64,000 nucleotides of DNA from Seohaeicola_A nanhaiensis (GCF_042654245.1 NZ_JBHSGI010000002.1:124001-188000), one strand, 5' to 3'; counted from the stretch's first letter, positions 43,808-52,136 are shown. Made by a program: numbers and translations. The notes: generated by a model from the letters alone, not told the origin.

Positions 43808-44224
43808 TCAGTCCGGAATGACGGCGGTGCCGTCGATTTCGACAAGCCAGTCGGGGCGCGCCAGCGCGCTCACCACAAGCCCGGTGGACACCGGATGCAC
43901 ACCCTTCAGATACTCGCCCATCGTCCGGTAGACCGCCTCGCGGTGGCGCACATCGGTGATATAGACGACCACCTTCACCAGATGCTCCATCTTGCCGCCG
44001 CATTCCTCGATCAGCTGCTGGATGTTCTGCATCACCTTGTGGGTCTGCTCGACCGGATCGTGGCTCTCGATGTTCTTGGCCGTGTCAAGATCCTGCGGGC
44101 ACTGGCCGCGCAGCCAGATGGTGCGCCCGCCCTGCGTGACCACCGCCTGCGCCAGATCGTTGTCGAGCTTCTGCTCGGGGTAGGTGTCCTTGGTGTTGAA
44201 CTTGCGATGGCGATAATGGGCCAA
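43808..44224 (-). CDS. RidA-family protein, 138 aa
   Basis: A trimeric enamine/imine deaminase-fold protein. VVTQGGRTIWLRGQCPQD, QTHKVMQNIQQLIEECGGKMEHLVKVVVYITD and the C-terminal HPVSTGLVVSALARPDWLVEIDGTAVI follow the RidA plan; the position of the usual catalytic Arg is not assigned with certainty. It starts with TTG at 44224, with GGAG six bases upstream. In this operon it probably hydrolyses an imine or enamine intermediate. Confidence 0.88.
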   Translation of the reverse strand: MAHYRHRKFNTKDTYPEQKLDNDLAQAVVTQGGRTIWLRGQCPQDLDTAKNIESHDPVEQTHKVMQNIQQLIEECGGKMEHLVKVVVYITDVRHREAVYRTMGEYLKGVHPVSTGLVVSALARPDWLVEIDGTAVIPD

Positions 44225-44245
44225 TTCGGTCTCCGTGTTGAAGGG

Positions 44246-45520
44246 TCAGGCGGTCTGCCGGCTCGAACGGGCCGGGCCGACATAGTCGCGATAGCTGCGC
44301 TGGATGGCGATCTGGTCGGCCACATGACGCGCATCATGCCAGACGCCCCAGATGAAGGTCGACCCCCGGCGCGATTGCCAGGGCAGCCCGAGGAAGTAGA
44401 CGCCCGGCTCGGTCGACACCCCGCGCTGATGGCGGGGTTCGCCCTTCTCGTCAAAGGCATCGACCTTCATCCAGCTGTAATCACGGCGGTATCCGGTGGC
44501 CCAGATGATGGTGGTGATCCCCGCCTCGGCCAAGTCCAGAAACGCCAGAGGGTTCGTCACGCACTCGGGATCGGCGGCAAAGATGCGGGCCTCGGGCTCT
44601 TCCGGCAGATCGGCACCGTTGCGCGCGACCCAGGCGTCGGCGGCATCGAGTACCGAGAGATAATTCGCGTCCCCCTGCGCGATGTTCCGCGCAAGGTCAT
44701 CCGAGAAGGTCAGCACACCGTCCTCGCAGGCGGTGGTGCGGCCGACCAGAGTAATCCCCTGCCGCGCGAGGTCGCGGAAATCGACCGTATGCCCGCCGTC
44801 GGCGCCGCTCACCGCGATGGTGACATGTTCCGTGCCGGGCCGCGGCGCCGGGATATCCCACAGGCCAAGCACGCCCAGCCACCAGCAATAGTCGCGCCCG
44901 CGATAGACCCGCGGCGGCCGGTCATGCGGACCGACCGACAGATAGACCCGACGCCCGGCGCGCACCAGTTCCTCGGCAATCTGCACGCCCGAGGAGCCCG
45001 CTCCCACCACCAGCACCGCGCCATCCGCCAGCTGGCCGGGATTGCGGTAGTCGATCGAGTGCATCTGGGTCAGTCCGGGCCGTTCCGGCACGAGGTCCGG
45101 CATCACCGGAATCTGGAAAGCGCCAGTAGCGGCAACGATGTTGTCGCATTCGATCACGCCCTGCGAGGTCTCGACAATAAAGCCGGGTGTGTCGCGGTTA
45201 CGCTCGGCCTTCAGAACCTCGACGCCACAGCGGATCGGCGCCTCGAACTTCTCGGCATATTGTTCGAAATAACGCGCCACCCGATCCTTCGCAGGGAAGG
45301 ATTCCGGGTCGGCATCATCGAACCCCAGACCTGGAAACCGGTCATGCCAGGCGGGCCCGTTCACCACCAGCGAATCCCAGCGCCCGGTGCGCCATCGCTC
45401 TGCGATCCGATCCTTCTCCAGAACCAGATGCGCGATGCCGTTGCGGCTCAGGTGTTCGCTCATCGCGACGCCGGCCTGCCCGGCCCCCACGACGAGGGTG
45501 TCTATCTTCTCGGTCGTCAA
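44246..45520 (-). CDS. FAD/NAD(P)-dependent monooxygenase (CzcO-like), 424 aa
   Basis: A flavin-containing monooxygenase-type protein. The FAD motif VVGAGQAGVAMSEHL is at residues 9-23, ERWRTGRWDSLVVNGPAWHDRFPG is the family's second block, and the NADP motif VVGAGSSGVQIAEEL is near residue 167. The ATGYRRDYSW segment lies near residue 335. It starts with TTG at 45520 with GAGG eight bases upstream, 10 bases after the Rieske stop. It probably oxygenates or opens a ring downstream of the Rieske enzyme; the substrate is inferred only from context. Confidence 0.85.
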   Translation of the reverse strand: MTTEKIDTLVVGAGQAGVAMSEHLSRNGIAHLVLEKDRIAERWRTGRWDSLVVNGPAWHDRFPGLGFDDADPESFPAKDRVARYFEQYAEKFEAPIRCGVEVLKAERNRDTPGFIVETSQGVIECDNIVAATGAFQIPVMPDLVPERPGLTQMHSIDYRNPGQLADGAVLVVGAGSSGVQIAEELVRAGRRVYLSVGPHDRPPRVYRGRDYCWWLGVLGLWDIPAPRPGTEHVTIAVSGADGGHTVDFRDLARQGITLVGRTTACEDGVLTFSDDLARNIAQGDANYLSVLDAADAWVARNGADLPEEPEARIFAADPECVTNPLAFLDLAEAGITTIIWATGYRRDYSWMKVDAFDEKGEPRHQRGVSTEPGVYFLGLPWQSRRGSTFIWGVWHDARHVADQIAIQRSYRDYVGPARSSRQTA

Positions 45521-45530
45521 TTTCAGGTCC

Positions 45531-46679
45531 TCACTTGGCGCGCGCCTGCGAGACACGCGCGTTCAGATACTGGGCGAAATCGTAGTTCGGCCGCTCCAGA
45601 TGGCTCAGATGCCCCGGCGCGCTGAGCTGCGCGCAGAGGCCTCGATAGACCTTCTCGGTACAGCCCCGATCCTCGACATTCACCGCGTCGAGCAGGGTTT
45701 TGAGCGCAGCGAAATTGGCCTGCGCGTCAGGATCGTCCTTGTAGTCGTCCGACATGCCGCCGCCGAAACGGATATGTACCTGCCCCGGACCCTTGGGGTG
45801 CAGCGAGAGATACCAGAAGTATCCCGGGGTCAGGGTAATCAGCAGGCTCGGGTAAAGCGCCAAGAGAAACGTCGTGCGCCGTTCGTCGCCCTCCAGCCGC
45901 GTGTTCTTCGGATGCGCCATCGCGATGCGCAGCGAATCGTCCTTCAGGATGGTGTGCCAGTTGAACGCCTCGCGCCCGGGCGGGCAGACCATCTCCTCCA
46001 GCTTGGACAGTCCGCCGATGGTGCCCGCATGACAGACCGGCAGGTGGTAGCTCTCCATGAAATTCTCGGCCAGCACCTTCCAGTTTGTGTCCCAGACATG
46101 CTCTTCGAAGAAGGTCTCGGTATAGTTCAGCATGTCATAGCCCGCGACCATTGCCTCCACGTCCTTCAGACGGTCGGCGACCGGCGCGGCCTCGGGGTCG
46201 AGCGTGACGAAGACCCAGCCCAGCCATTCCTCGCAGCGAATCTGCGGAAGGCAGTACTCGCCCCGCTGAAATCCCTCGTTCAGCGTCATGGCCGGCGCAC
46301 CGCGCAGGGTCCCGTCCAGATTGTAGGTCCAGGCGTGATAGGGGCAGACGATCGCCCTTGCGCTGCCGCGCCCCTCGAGCAGGGTCGACATCCGGTGCAG
46401 GCAGACGTTGGACATGGCGCGCAGCGCACCGTCCTGCCCGCGCACCACGACCAGCGGCTGCCCTGCAAGCTCGGCGGTCACATAGTCGCCCGGCTGCGCC
46501 AGCGCGCCAGCACGGCCAATGCAATACCATTCCTTGCGGAAGATCTCTGACAGTTCCGCGTCCAGGAAGGCCTGCGAGGTATAGACCGAGGGCGGCATCG
46601 CTCGCGCCTGCACAAAGGGCAGCGCCGCATTGGCCGCCAGCGCGGCAATCGGATCGGTCTCGGTAAGGTCCCGCGCCAT
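45531..46679 (-). CDS. Rieske non-heme iron oxygenase, alpha subunit, 382 aa
   Basis: An aromatic-ring-hydroxylating or N-demethylating oxygenase. The Rieske [2Fe-2S] ligands are in CLHRMS and CPYHAW (about residues 86-110), and the mononuclear iron site includes ENFMESYHLPVCHAGT (about residue 200). GAGGAG is six bases before the ATG at 46679. It is the first gene of the operon, so it probably starts the attack on the substrate. No beta subunit or reductase is adjacent, so electrons must come from another reductase. Confidence 0.92.
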   Translation of the reverse strand: MARDLTETDPIAALAANAALPFVQARAMPPSVYTSQAFLDAELSEIFRKEWYCIGRAGALAQPGDYVTAELAGQPLVVVRGQDGALRAMSNVCLHRMSTLLEGRGSARAIVCPYHAWTYNLDGTLRGAPAMTLNEGFQRGEYCLPQIRCEEWLGWVFVTLDPEAAPVADRLKDVEAMVAGYDMLNYTETFFEEHVWDTNWKVLAENFMESYHLPVCHAGTIGGLSKLEEMVCPPGREAFNWHTILKDDSLRIAMAHPKNTRLEGDERRTTFLLALYPSLLITLTPGYFWYLSLHPKGPGQVHIRFGGGMSDDYKDDPDAQANFAALKTLLDAVNVEDRGCTEKVYRGLCAQLSAPGHLSHLERPNYDFAQYLNARVSQARAK

Positions 46680-46806
46680 CAGGTGCTCCTCTATCGTTCT
46701 TCCCGTTGCGTGCACAGCCTGCCGCGGATAGGTTCGGATCCCGCCCGGCCTGCCGCCTGACAATCCGTCATCCCGAGCTTAGGAACAAGAATCCTTTCCG
46801 TTACCT

Positions 46807-46829
46807 TTGATTAGAAAAAATCTAATCAA
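46807..46829. promoter_or_regulatory. Perfect LysR-type dyad upstream of the Rieske operon
   Basis: TTGATTAGA at 46807-46815 and TCTAATCAA at 46821-46829 are perfect 9-bp arms around an A5 centre, including the T-N11-A arrangement of LysR sites. It lies about 130 bases upstream of the Rieske start, consistent with an activator site. The operon encodes a LysR protein, the obvious candidate to bind here. The rest of 46680-46948 holds no gene. Confidence 0.6.
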
Positions 46830-46948
46830 CGGTCTCCACCTGCGCCCCGGTTTTCTTTCCGCAAAGTTCCGCAAGAGAACCTCGAAAATAGCGCAGTTTT
46901 CCTCTTGCGCAGCCCGCGCCGTCTTATTAAACACCCGACACCACGCGT

Positions 46949-47023
46949 GGCCCGTTCGTCTATCGGTTAGGACGTCAGGTTTTCAACCTGAAAAGAGGGG
47001 TTCGACTCCCCTACGGGCTGCCA
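46949..47023 (+). tRNA. tRNA-Glu (anticodon TTC)
   Basis: A full cloverleaf of 75 bases including the encoded CCA. The acceptor arms GGCCCGT (46949-46955) and ACGGGCT pair with a G-U at the first pair. The anticodon stem CAGGT/ACCTG encloses the loop with TTC, and the T arm AGGGG-TTCGACT-CCCCT is complete. It is the integration site of the following 12.4-kb element: its last 17 bases recur at 59416-59432. Confidence 0.95.
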
Positions 47024-47024
47024 C
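47008..47024 (+). repeat. Attachment site attL (17-bp core)
   Basis: CCCCTACGGGCTGCCAC at 47008-47024 covers the last part of the tRNA T arm, acceptor, CCA and one further base. An identical copy is at 59416-59432 at the other end of the element. The flanking bases differ at both sides, so the core is exactly 17 bases. Confidence 0.88.
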
Positions 47025-47059
47025 TACAAAATTTTCCATAGCGTTATCAGTCCCTTAAG

Positions 47060-47105
47060 TCCCGAAATTGTCCCACCGTCGAACACAGGGGCCAAAAGTG
47101 GGACA
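47060..47105. repeat. Left integrase arm-type sites
   Basis: TCCCGAAA (47060-47067), TTGTCCCACC (47068-47077) and AAAAGTGGGACA (47094-47105) lie between attL and the integrase gene. Each of the last two recurs in inverted orientation near the right end (59321-59330 and 59370-59381), and TCCCGAAA recurs directly at 59334. Paired terminal motifs like these are expected of integrase arm-binding sites. The last one also makes a 7-bp hairpin with CACTTTT (47104-47110) just beyond the int stop, possibly a weak terminator. Confidence 0.6.
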
Positions 47106-47113
47106 CTTTTGTT

Positions 47114-48163
47114 CTACGTCTGTCCGTCCGTCATCTTCTTCAGTGCCGCTTCAGCACGGACCCGCTGACTGGCGGCTTTGGTGTAGCGCGTCACCTCTTT
47201 GGAGGTCTGGTGGCCGGTGATGGCCATGATCTCGAACTCGCTGCACCCTCGCTCCGCCAGCCGTGCCGCAGCCGCCTTGCGCAGCCCATGGACGGAGCAA
47301 TGGGGCAGTCCGGCCTTGTCGCACCACTCGCGGAATCGGTTGCCAAAGCCGTTGTTGGTGAAGGCTCTCCCCTGCTCCGACACAAGGAAGGTCAAGTCGC
47401 CGGTCTTACTGGCGTCCAGAATGGATTGCAGTTCAGCGACAACCGGGATTTCGAGTCGCACAGGGTTCCGGTTGCGCCCCTTGTATTGGGTGAAGGTCAG
47501 CCACCCGTCGCGCAGGTGCTGTCGCCCGAACTGAATCACGTCAGAGCGGCGCTGGCCGGTGTAGAGGGCTAGCGCGAGGGCGAGGCGCGGCGTCGTGCCA
47601 ATCGGGTGCGTCTCTTCGTATTTTTCGATCTCTGCCAAGGTCCACGAATGGTAGCCCGAAGACTTGGACTTCAGCAGCTCCACAGTCGTGGCCGGGTTCG
47701 CGTCATGATGGTCATAACGGATGCCGAACCGAAAGAGCTGGCGCAGCGCCTTTACCATGCTGTTGGCAGCCTCAGGAGTAGCCATCATCTCATCGCGCCG
47801 TTTGCGGATGTGCTTGGGCAGCATGAGCGCATAGGGCTTGTCGCCGTTGCCCTTGTGGGTGGCAAATCGTTCGAGGACGCTGCGTCGGGTCTTCTGTGTC
47901 TTGGGGTCCAGCTCTGCCCACATGGACGATTTGTAGTATTGGGCGCAGAGCCACTTGAACGATCCTGCCTTGGTGCTGCCCGGACTGGCAGCGCGCGGCG
48001 CACGGGGCGTCTTGGGGTTCGCAGCAGCCTTGTAGTCGGCCAGAAACTCGGGTGATCCGGCGGGGCCGCGCAGGCGCACCTTCCGCCCTTCGCGGCGGTA
48101 GTAGAGCCGGACGTTGCCGTGCCGGTCGGTGTCCTCCACCACATACTTCAATCGCATTTTCAT
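47114..48163 (-). CDS. int: Tyrosine-type integrase, 349 aa
   Basis: A site-specific recombinase with an N-terminal arm/SAM-like domain and a catalytic domain. The catalytic residues are Arg in YTGQRRSDVI (about 207), Lys nearby, HGLRKAAAARLAERG (about 290-304), the GHQT box and Tyr in EVTRYTKAA near 330. It sits next to attL in tRNA-Glu, so it integrates the element. The ATG at 48163 has GAGGA five bases upstream; an in-frame ATG at 48178, directly after the AlpA-like stop, is an alternative. Confidence 0.93.
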   Translation of the reverse strand: MKMRLKYVVEDTDRHGNVRLYYRREGRKVRLRGPAGSPEFLADYKAAANPKTPRAPRAASPGSTKAGSFKWLCAQYYKSSMWAELDPKTQKTRRSVLERFATHKGNGDKPYALMLPKHIRKRRDEMMATPEAANSMVKALRQLFRFGIRYDHHDANPATTVELLKSKSSGYHSWTLAEIEKYEETHPIGTTPRLALALALYTGQRRSDVIQFGRQHLRDGWLTFTQYKGRNRNPVRLEIPVVAELQSILDASKTGDLTFLVSEQGRAFTNNGFGNRFREWCDKAGLPHCSVHGLRKAAAARLAERGCSEFEIMAITGHQTSKEVTRYTKAASQRVRAEAALKKMTDGQT

Positions 48164-48178
48164 GGAATCCTCGGGCAT

Positions 48179-48424
48179 CTATTCGTCCCAAGGATTGTGG
48201 TCCGACTCGTCGCCACCGGGCAAGAGGTCAAAGAATCGGTCCAGAGCGCGCACGTCCCAGACGCGCCGCCCGTCGATTTTCTTGGGCTTGGGCATCCGCC
48301 CATCGGAAACCATACAGTCGAATTTGGACGGACCGATGCCGATGTATTCCGCCGCTTCCACGCGCGACAGCCCCCGCCGCGTCGGCGGCGGGAGCGGTGC
48401 GTTCTGAAGGGCAGCGGAGGTCAT
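48179..48424 (-). CDS. AlpA-like HTH protein (excisionase/regulator), 81 aa
   Basis: RGLSRVEAAEYIGIGPSKFDCMVSDGRMPKPKKIDGRRVWDVRALDRFF is a MerR/AlpA-type winged HTH (residues ~17-66). In Gram-negative phage satellites AlpA proteins are key regulators and may act in excision. It lies directly upstream of int, possibly in one message with the head genes. This is a family assignment from pattern; the binding site is unknown. Confidence 0.8.
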   Translation of the reverse strand: MTSAALQNAPLPPPTRRGLSRVEAAEYIGIGPSKFDCMVSDGRMPKPKKIDGRRVWDVRALDRFFDLLPGGDESDHNPWDE

Positions 48425-48428
48425 CGGG

Positions 48429-48755
48429 TCAGTCCAGCCGGACGTTCACGGTGCCGCTGGGGTTGCCTGCGGCGGTGACGGCCAGCCCGATCCGGGGATT
48501 GCTGCCGGTGTCGTCGTCGGTCGTGACCAGCCCGGCGGAGTCGTCCCAATAGACGACAGCGCCAAGGGTCATCACATCGGTGCTGACCTTGGGCATGGTG
48601 AAGACGCCCTTGGTCGTGATGACCAGCTTGTCGCCGATGCCAGCGTCTCCGCTGGCGATGCCGAAGAGGCTGCCCACAAGGACGCCATCTCCGGAGCTGG
48701 CGGCGGCAGTCGCGGTGAAGGTGATGGAGTCACCGGGTTGCACATAGTTGCGCAT
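48429..48755 (-). CDS. DUF2190-family capsid decoration protein, 108 aa
   Basis: MRNYVQPGDSITFTATAAASSGDGVLVGSLFGIASGDAGIGDKLVITTKGVF matches the small DUF2190 beta-rich head proteins found next to capsid genes and thought to decorate the capsid. It starts one base after the connector gene and its Shine-Dalgarno (AAAGGAA) lies inside that gene's end. Confidence 0.8.
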   Translation of the reverse strand: MRNYVQPGDSITFTATAAASSGDGVLVGSLFGIASGDAGIGDKLVITTKGVFTMPKVSTDVMTLGAVVYWDDSAGLVTTDDDTGSNPRIGLAVTAAGNPSGTVNVRLD

Positions 48756-48756
48756 G

Positions 48757-48975
48757 TCATGTTCCTTTCGAGGTGGTGAAGGTGAGGACGCGGGGCTTGG
48801 CGGCCCCGCTGGCGGCGGCGATCTCGGCGTCCAGCGCGGCGAGTGCCTTGGCCATCTCGTTGTCGGACTTGAACTCCACGCGCTCGCCGTTGGCGTCGTG
48901 GAAGGCCCGCGCGCCGTTCATGCGGGCGGCGAAGAGGCCCGCCCGCATCTTGGTCAGCTCGGCGAGCGTGGCCAT
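48757..48975 (-). CDS. gpW-like head-tail connector, 72 aa
   Basis: ATLAELTKMRAGLFAARMNGARAFHDANGERVEFKSDNEMAKALAALDAEIAAASG follows the lambda gpW plan (two helices with a beta hairpin around G-x-R-V-E-F). gpW completes the DNA-filled head and makes the surface for tail joining. The ATG at 48975 overlaps the capsid stop by one base. It is the most distal structural function in the element, as no tail gene follows. Confidence 0.75.
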   Translation of the reverse strand: MATLAELTKMRAGLFAARMNGARAFHDANGERVEFKSDNEMAKALAALDAEIAAASGAAKPRVLTFTTSKGT

Positions 48976-50756
48976 CACGCGCCCTCGTTCAGATAGGCCG
49001 CGCGCCAGTCGAGCCAGCCCGCGCCGAAGTCGAGCCACGCCCGGAAGCGCATCCCGAGGGTGTTCCACGCCTCGCTGCGCTGAATCTGGACGCCCTGAGC
49101 GGAGCTGAGATAGCCGTATTGCAGCGCCGCCAGACGGTTAGGATCGCTGAAGATATACCAGCTCGGGCCTTCAAGACGCGGCTCAACCAAGAGGCTGAGC
49201 TTCGTCGCATAGACGTTCACATCGTCGGTCGTCGCCGGATAGATGGACGCCAGCAGCCGTTCGGCATCGGACTCGCTGTCCGGCCCGACCAGCAGAAGTT
49301 TCGGCGACACGTTGATGATCGTCTGACCATCCAGCCCCTTGACCGTGCGCATGGACTTGCGGGCCGCGTCCAGCGCGTCCTGAACCCCGGCATCGCCCAG
49401 AGCCACGCCCGTGCCAGCGAGGTTGCCCCGGCTTGCGTCGAAGACCGGGGTCCCGTCGCTCAGGTCCGGGTTGCTGGTGATGAGGTCCACCATGATGTCG
49501 GCTTCGGTTTGCGCGGCGGCTTCGCCGAAGGCGGCGGTCATGTCGCCCAACAAGTTCAGGTCATCGTTGATGAGCAAGGTGCGGCTGACGTTGAGGCTCC
49601 GGGCGTAGGTCTTGAGGTTCATCGTCTCGCCGTTCTCGGCGCGCGATGTTGCCGTGATCTCACCGGACTCGGTCAGTTCTTCGAGCCGTCCCATCTCGCC
49701 CAAACGGATGCTGGTGGCGGACTTGAAGTTGCTCAGGCTGCGCTGGCGGCCCAGCCGCTTCAGCGGCGATGCAGCGGCCAGATAGCTGGCCAGCGCCGTC
49801 TTGTTCATGGCGTTGCTGACCAGCGTGGGGAAGTCGCTGGTGGTGTGCTCCGCCGCGCGGGTGAACACTTCGTCCGGGGTCAGGCCCCGCGTCGAGACGC
49901 CCGAACGGGTCAGGCTGTCGCGGGCCATGTCGAGGAAGGACTCGCCCATGAACTGCCGCACCTCGGGCTTCGGCTCGCCACCCGCCATGCGGATGTGCAA
50001 CGCCTCTTCGCGGCGCTGGCGGATAACGCTCGGGTCATCGTTCTGCGGCGCATGGGTGCGGATGACCGGAGCGGAGCGGCGGCGATCTTCGAGTGCGTCG
50101 AAGACGGTAGCCTTGGCGGCGGTCATGTCGGCCCGCTGGTCAATGAGCTGGTCCGCCACATCCGGGGCCAGCCCGGCGGCCCGGACCAGCCCGCGAATGT
50201 CGGCCCGGCGCTGGGTTTCCAGCGCCTCGGGCGTTTGGGTTTCGAGAGTTTCGGGCATGACAGACTCCTCTTGATGCCTGAGACGGGCGGACGGGTCCGC
50301 CGGACTGGAAGTCAGAGTGACTTCACTGATGCGCCAGCCGGTCGGGGTCTTGACCCGGCCCGAAGGCGAGTTTGTCTCGGTCCAGCCCGTGACGCGGTAT
50401 CCGATGGACACCCCGCTCACGGTCCCGTCTGCGATCCGCTGCAAGACCGGGGCAGCATCTTCGGCAGAGGTCAGCTCCAAGACAGCGACAACGGAGCCGC
50501 CCTCCAAGCCGATGGACCGGACCCGTCCAAGCTGATGCCGGACGGAGCTGGTATTGTGAGAGTCGAGAACCGCCACGCCCTGCGATGCGCTCAGGTCCAG
50601 CGTGTCGGCGGTCAGGACTTCGGCGAAAGGCCCCCGTGCATCGCTGCGCTGCACCGGATTGCTGGTGGCGATCACGGCGGAGACGGTTCGGGTCTGGGGG
50701 TCGAATGAGTTGGGCCGGGTCGTGGCGGCACGAGTCCAGGTATCGTCAAGCGGCAT
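48975..50756 (-). CDS. Prohead protease/major capsid protein fusion, 593 aa
   Basis: Residues ~20-165 form an HK97-type prohead protease: the His of VAVLDSHNTSSVRHQLG, the Ser of GTVSGVSIGYRV and EVTLTSSPADPSA. Residues ~170-593 form an HK97-fold capsid protein with an N-terminal scaffold-like helical region (to about 290), FPTLVSNAMNKTAL, then LGRQRSLSNFKSATSIRLGE and the C-terminal FRAWLDFGAGWLDWRAAYLNEGA. The start ATG at 50756 overlaps the portal gene by 11 bases. An internal ATG at 50258 with strong GAGGAG could make free capsid protein. Confidence 0.88.
   Translation of the reverse strand: MPLDDTWTRAATTRPNSFDPQTRTVSAVIATSNPVQRSDARGPFAEVLTADTLDLSASQGVAVLDSHNTSSVRHQLGRVRSIGLEGGSVVAVLELTSAEDAAPVLQRIADGTVSGVSIGYRVTGWTETNSPSGRVKTPTGWRISEVTLTSSPADPSARLRHQEESVMPETLETQTPEALETQRRADIRGLVRAAGLAPDVADQLIDQRADMTAAKATVFDALEDRRRSAPVIRTHAPQNDDPSVIRQRREEALHIRMAGGEPKPEVRQFMGESFLDMARDSLTRSGVSTRGLTPDEVFTRAAEHTTSDFPTLVSNAMNKTALASYLAAASPLKRLGRQRSLSNFKSATSIRLGEMGRLEELTESGEITATSRAENGETMNLKTYARSLNVSRTLLINDDLNLLGDMTAAFGEAAAQTEADIMVDLITSNPDLSDGTPVFDASRGNLAGTGVALGDAGVQDALDAARKSMRTVKGLDGQTIINVSPKLLLVGPDSESDAERLLASIYPATTDDVNVYATKLSLLVEPRLEGPSWYIFSDPNRLAALQYGYLSSAQGVQIQRSEAWNTLGMRFRAWLDFGAGWLDWRAAYLNEGA
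50256..50270 (-). promoter_or_regulatory. Internal ribosome-binding site and start for free capsid protein
   Basis: On the minus strand GAGGAG (50265-50270) is six bases from an in-frame ATG (50256-50258) at codon 167, exactly at the protease-capsid junction. Translation here would give a 427-residue capsid protein without the protease. Such nested starts are known in phages with fused scaffold or protease genes. The ribosome site is as good as any in the operon. Confidence 0.55.
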
Positions 50757-52134
50757 CGGGCGACTCCTCGGCGGCGGTGAACGAAAGGCCCAGCTCGGCT
50801 TCGCGGGCGCGGTCGGCGGCGATCTCCCGGTCCAGTTCGGCCACGTTCCAGCCCAAGGCGGCGACGGCCTGACGGCGGCTGGTGAGGCCCATGGCGAGGG
50901 CTTCGCGGGCCGCCGCCATGTCCTTCTGCGGGTCAACCTGCATCGGGCGCGGCGGTAGCCATTCGGCCTTCAGCGCGGCGCTGAGGTCGGGCACGTCGAG
51001 ACGGCCCGCCAGATACTCGTCGGTGACGAAGCGGCGGAAGACCGGGTTCAGGAACTGCGGGACAAGGGTGTGGTAGACGTATTGCTCCACCTTGGCCCGA
51101 AAGGGCAGCAGACCGGCCCGGAGCGAACTGTAGTTGGCTTGGGTCAGGTCGCCGTCAACAAGGTGCTGAGGGACGCCCAGCCCGGCGGCAATCTGGCCCA
51201 GAGTCAGCTTGGCGAAGGCGATGGATTCCTTGGCCTGATCGGGGGTGCTGAACTTGATGTCCGTGCCGCCCGGCAGAACCCGAACCACGCCCGGTTCGAG
51301 GCTGATGTCGTCCATGCCGTCCGGGAAAGCATCGGCCACCCCGCCCATGTTCGTCTGATCGGTGACGAAGCCCGCGAACATGGCAGAGGTCTTCAGCCCC
51401 ACCAGCATGGCGTCTAGGGCTTGGTCCAGTTCGTTCACGGTCAGCAAGATCGGCGCAAGCTGGGAGATGCCCCGCACCTGACCGGGGCCAAGCTGGCGAT
51501 AGATGTGCAGCACGTCTTCCGCTGGGACGCGGATGGAATCTTGCGTCACCGGATAGAGGTCTGTCGGGCGCTGGGGCCGGAAGTGATAGGCGCGGCGGAT
51601 TCCATTGCTGGCGAACTCAATACCGCCCACCACATAGCCGTCGCTCAGTTCGCGCGTGTCGGACTCGTCCACGAACTCCGCCGGGTATTGCCGCCAGACG
51701 GTGCCGCTTTCCCGGTGCTCCGCGACGAAGAAGGCTTCGCCGTCCACGATCTCCGCGCGCACGGCGGCGGCGGTCATGCCCCGGAAGTCGGTGCGGCCTT
51801 CAGCGTCAAGTTCGGCGGCGGAGAACGCCTTGTCGATCAGCGCAGCAATGTCCTTGTCCGGATGCGCCGAATTGGCTTCGATGCCAGCCCCCACAGCCTC
51901 GGCGACAATGGCGTCCACGGCGTTGCGGATATAGCCGTTGTTCGAGTAGCTGTGGCGCGCGCGACTGCGCACCATCGGCCCCGCCGCCAGCGTCTCCGGC
52001 CCGTGGCTGCCGAAGTGACGCGGCCCGGACGCGCCGCGCCGCCCGCCATAGGCGGCTTCGACGTGCCGGACCTGCGGCGCGGGACCGGAGTCGCGCGTCA
52101 GCAGGCGGCGGAGGTAGGTGAACGGAAAAGCCAT
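50746..52134 (-). CDS. Phage portal protein, lambda gpB family, 462 aa
   Basis: Forms the dodecameric DNA entry channel of the head. RSRARHSYSNNGYIRNAVDAIVAEAVGAGI is the N-terminal block; VPAEDVLHIYRQLGPGQVRGISQLAPIL, then FAKLTLGQIAAGLGVPQHLVDGDLTQANYSSLRAG, are the conserved lambda-portal segments. Length (462) is near typical. It follows the MerR-like gene after two bases. Confidence 0.92.
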   Translation of the reverse strand: MAFPFTYLRRLLTRDSGPAPQVRHVEAAYGGRRGASGPRHFGSHGPETLAAGPMVRSRARHSYSNNGYIRNAVDAIVAEAVGAGIEANSAHPDKDIAALIDKAFSAAELDAEGRTDFRGMTAAAVRAEIVDGEAFFVAEHRESGTVWRQYPAEFVDESDTRELSDGYVVGGIEFASNGIRRAYHFRPQRPTDLYPVTQDSIRVPAEDVLHIYRQLGPGQVRGISQLAPILLTVNELDQALDAMLVGLKTSAMFAGFVTDQTNMGGVADAFPDGMDDISLEPGVVRVLPGGTDIKFSTPDQAKESIAFAKLTLGQIAAGLGVPQHLVDGDLTQANYSSLRAGLLPFRAKVEQYVYHTLVPQFLNPVFRRFVTDEYLAGRLDVPDLSAALKAEWLPPRPMQVDPQKDMAAAREALAMGLTSRRQAVAALGWNVAELDREIAADRAREAELGLSFTAAEESPDAA

Positions 52135-52136
52135 GC

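Noticed and set aside
43895..45625. A 576-codon plus-strand frame across RidA and the FAD monooxygenase
   Set aside because: Crosses two well-supported minus-strand genes and has no domain.
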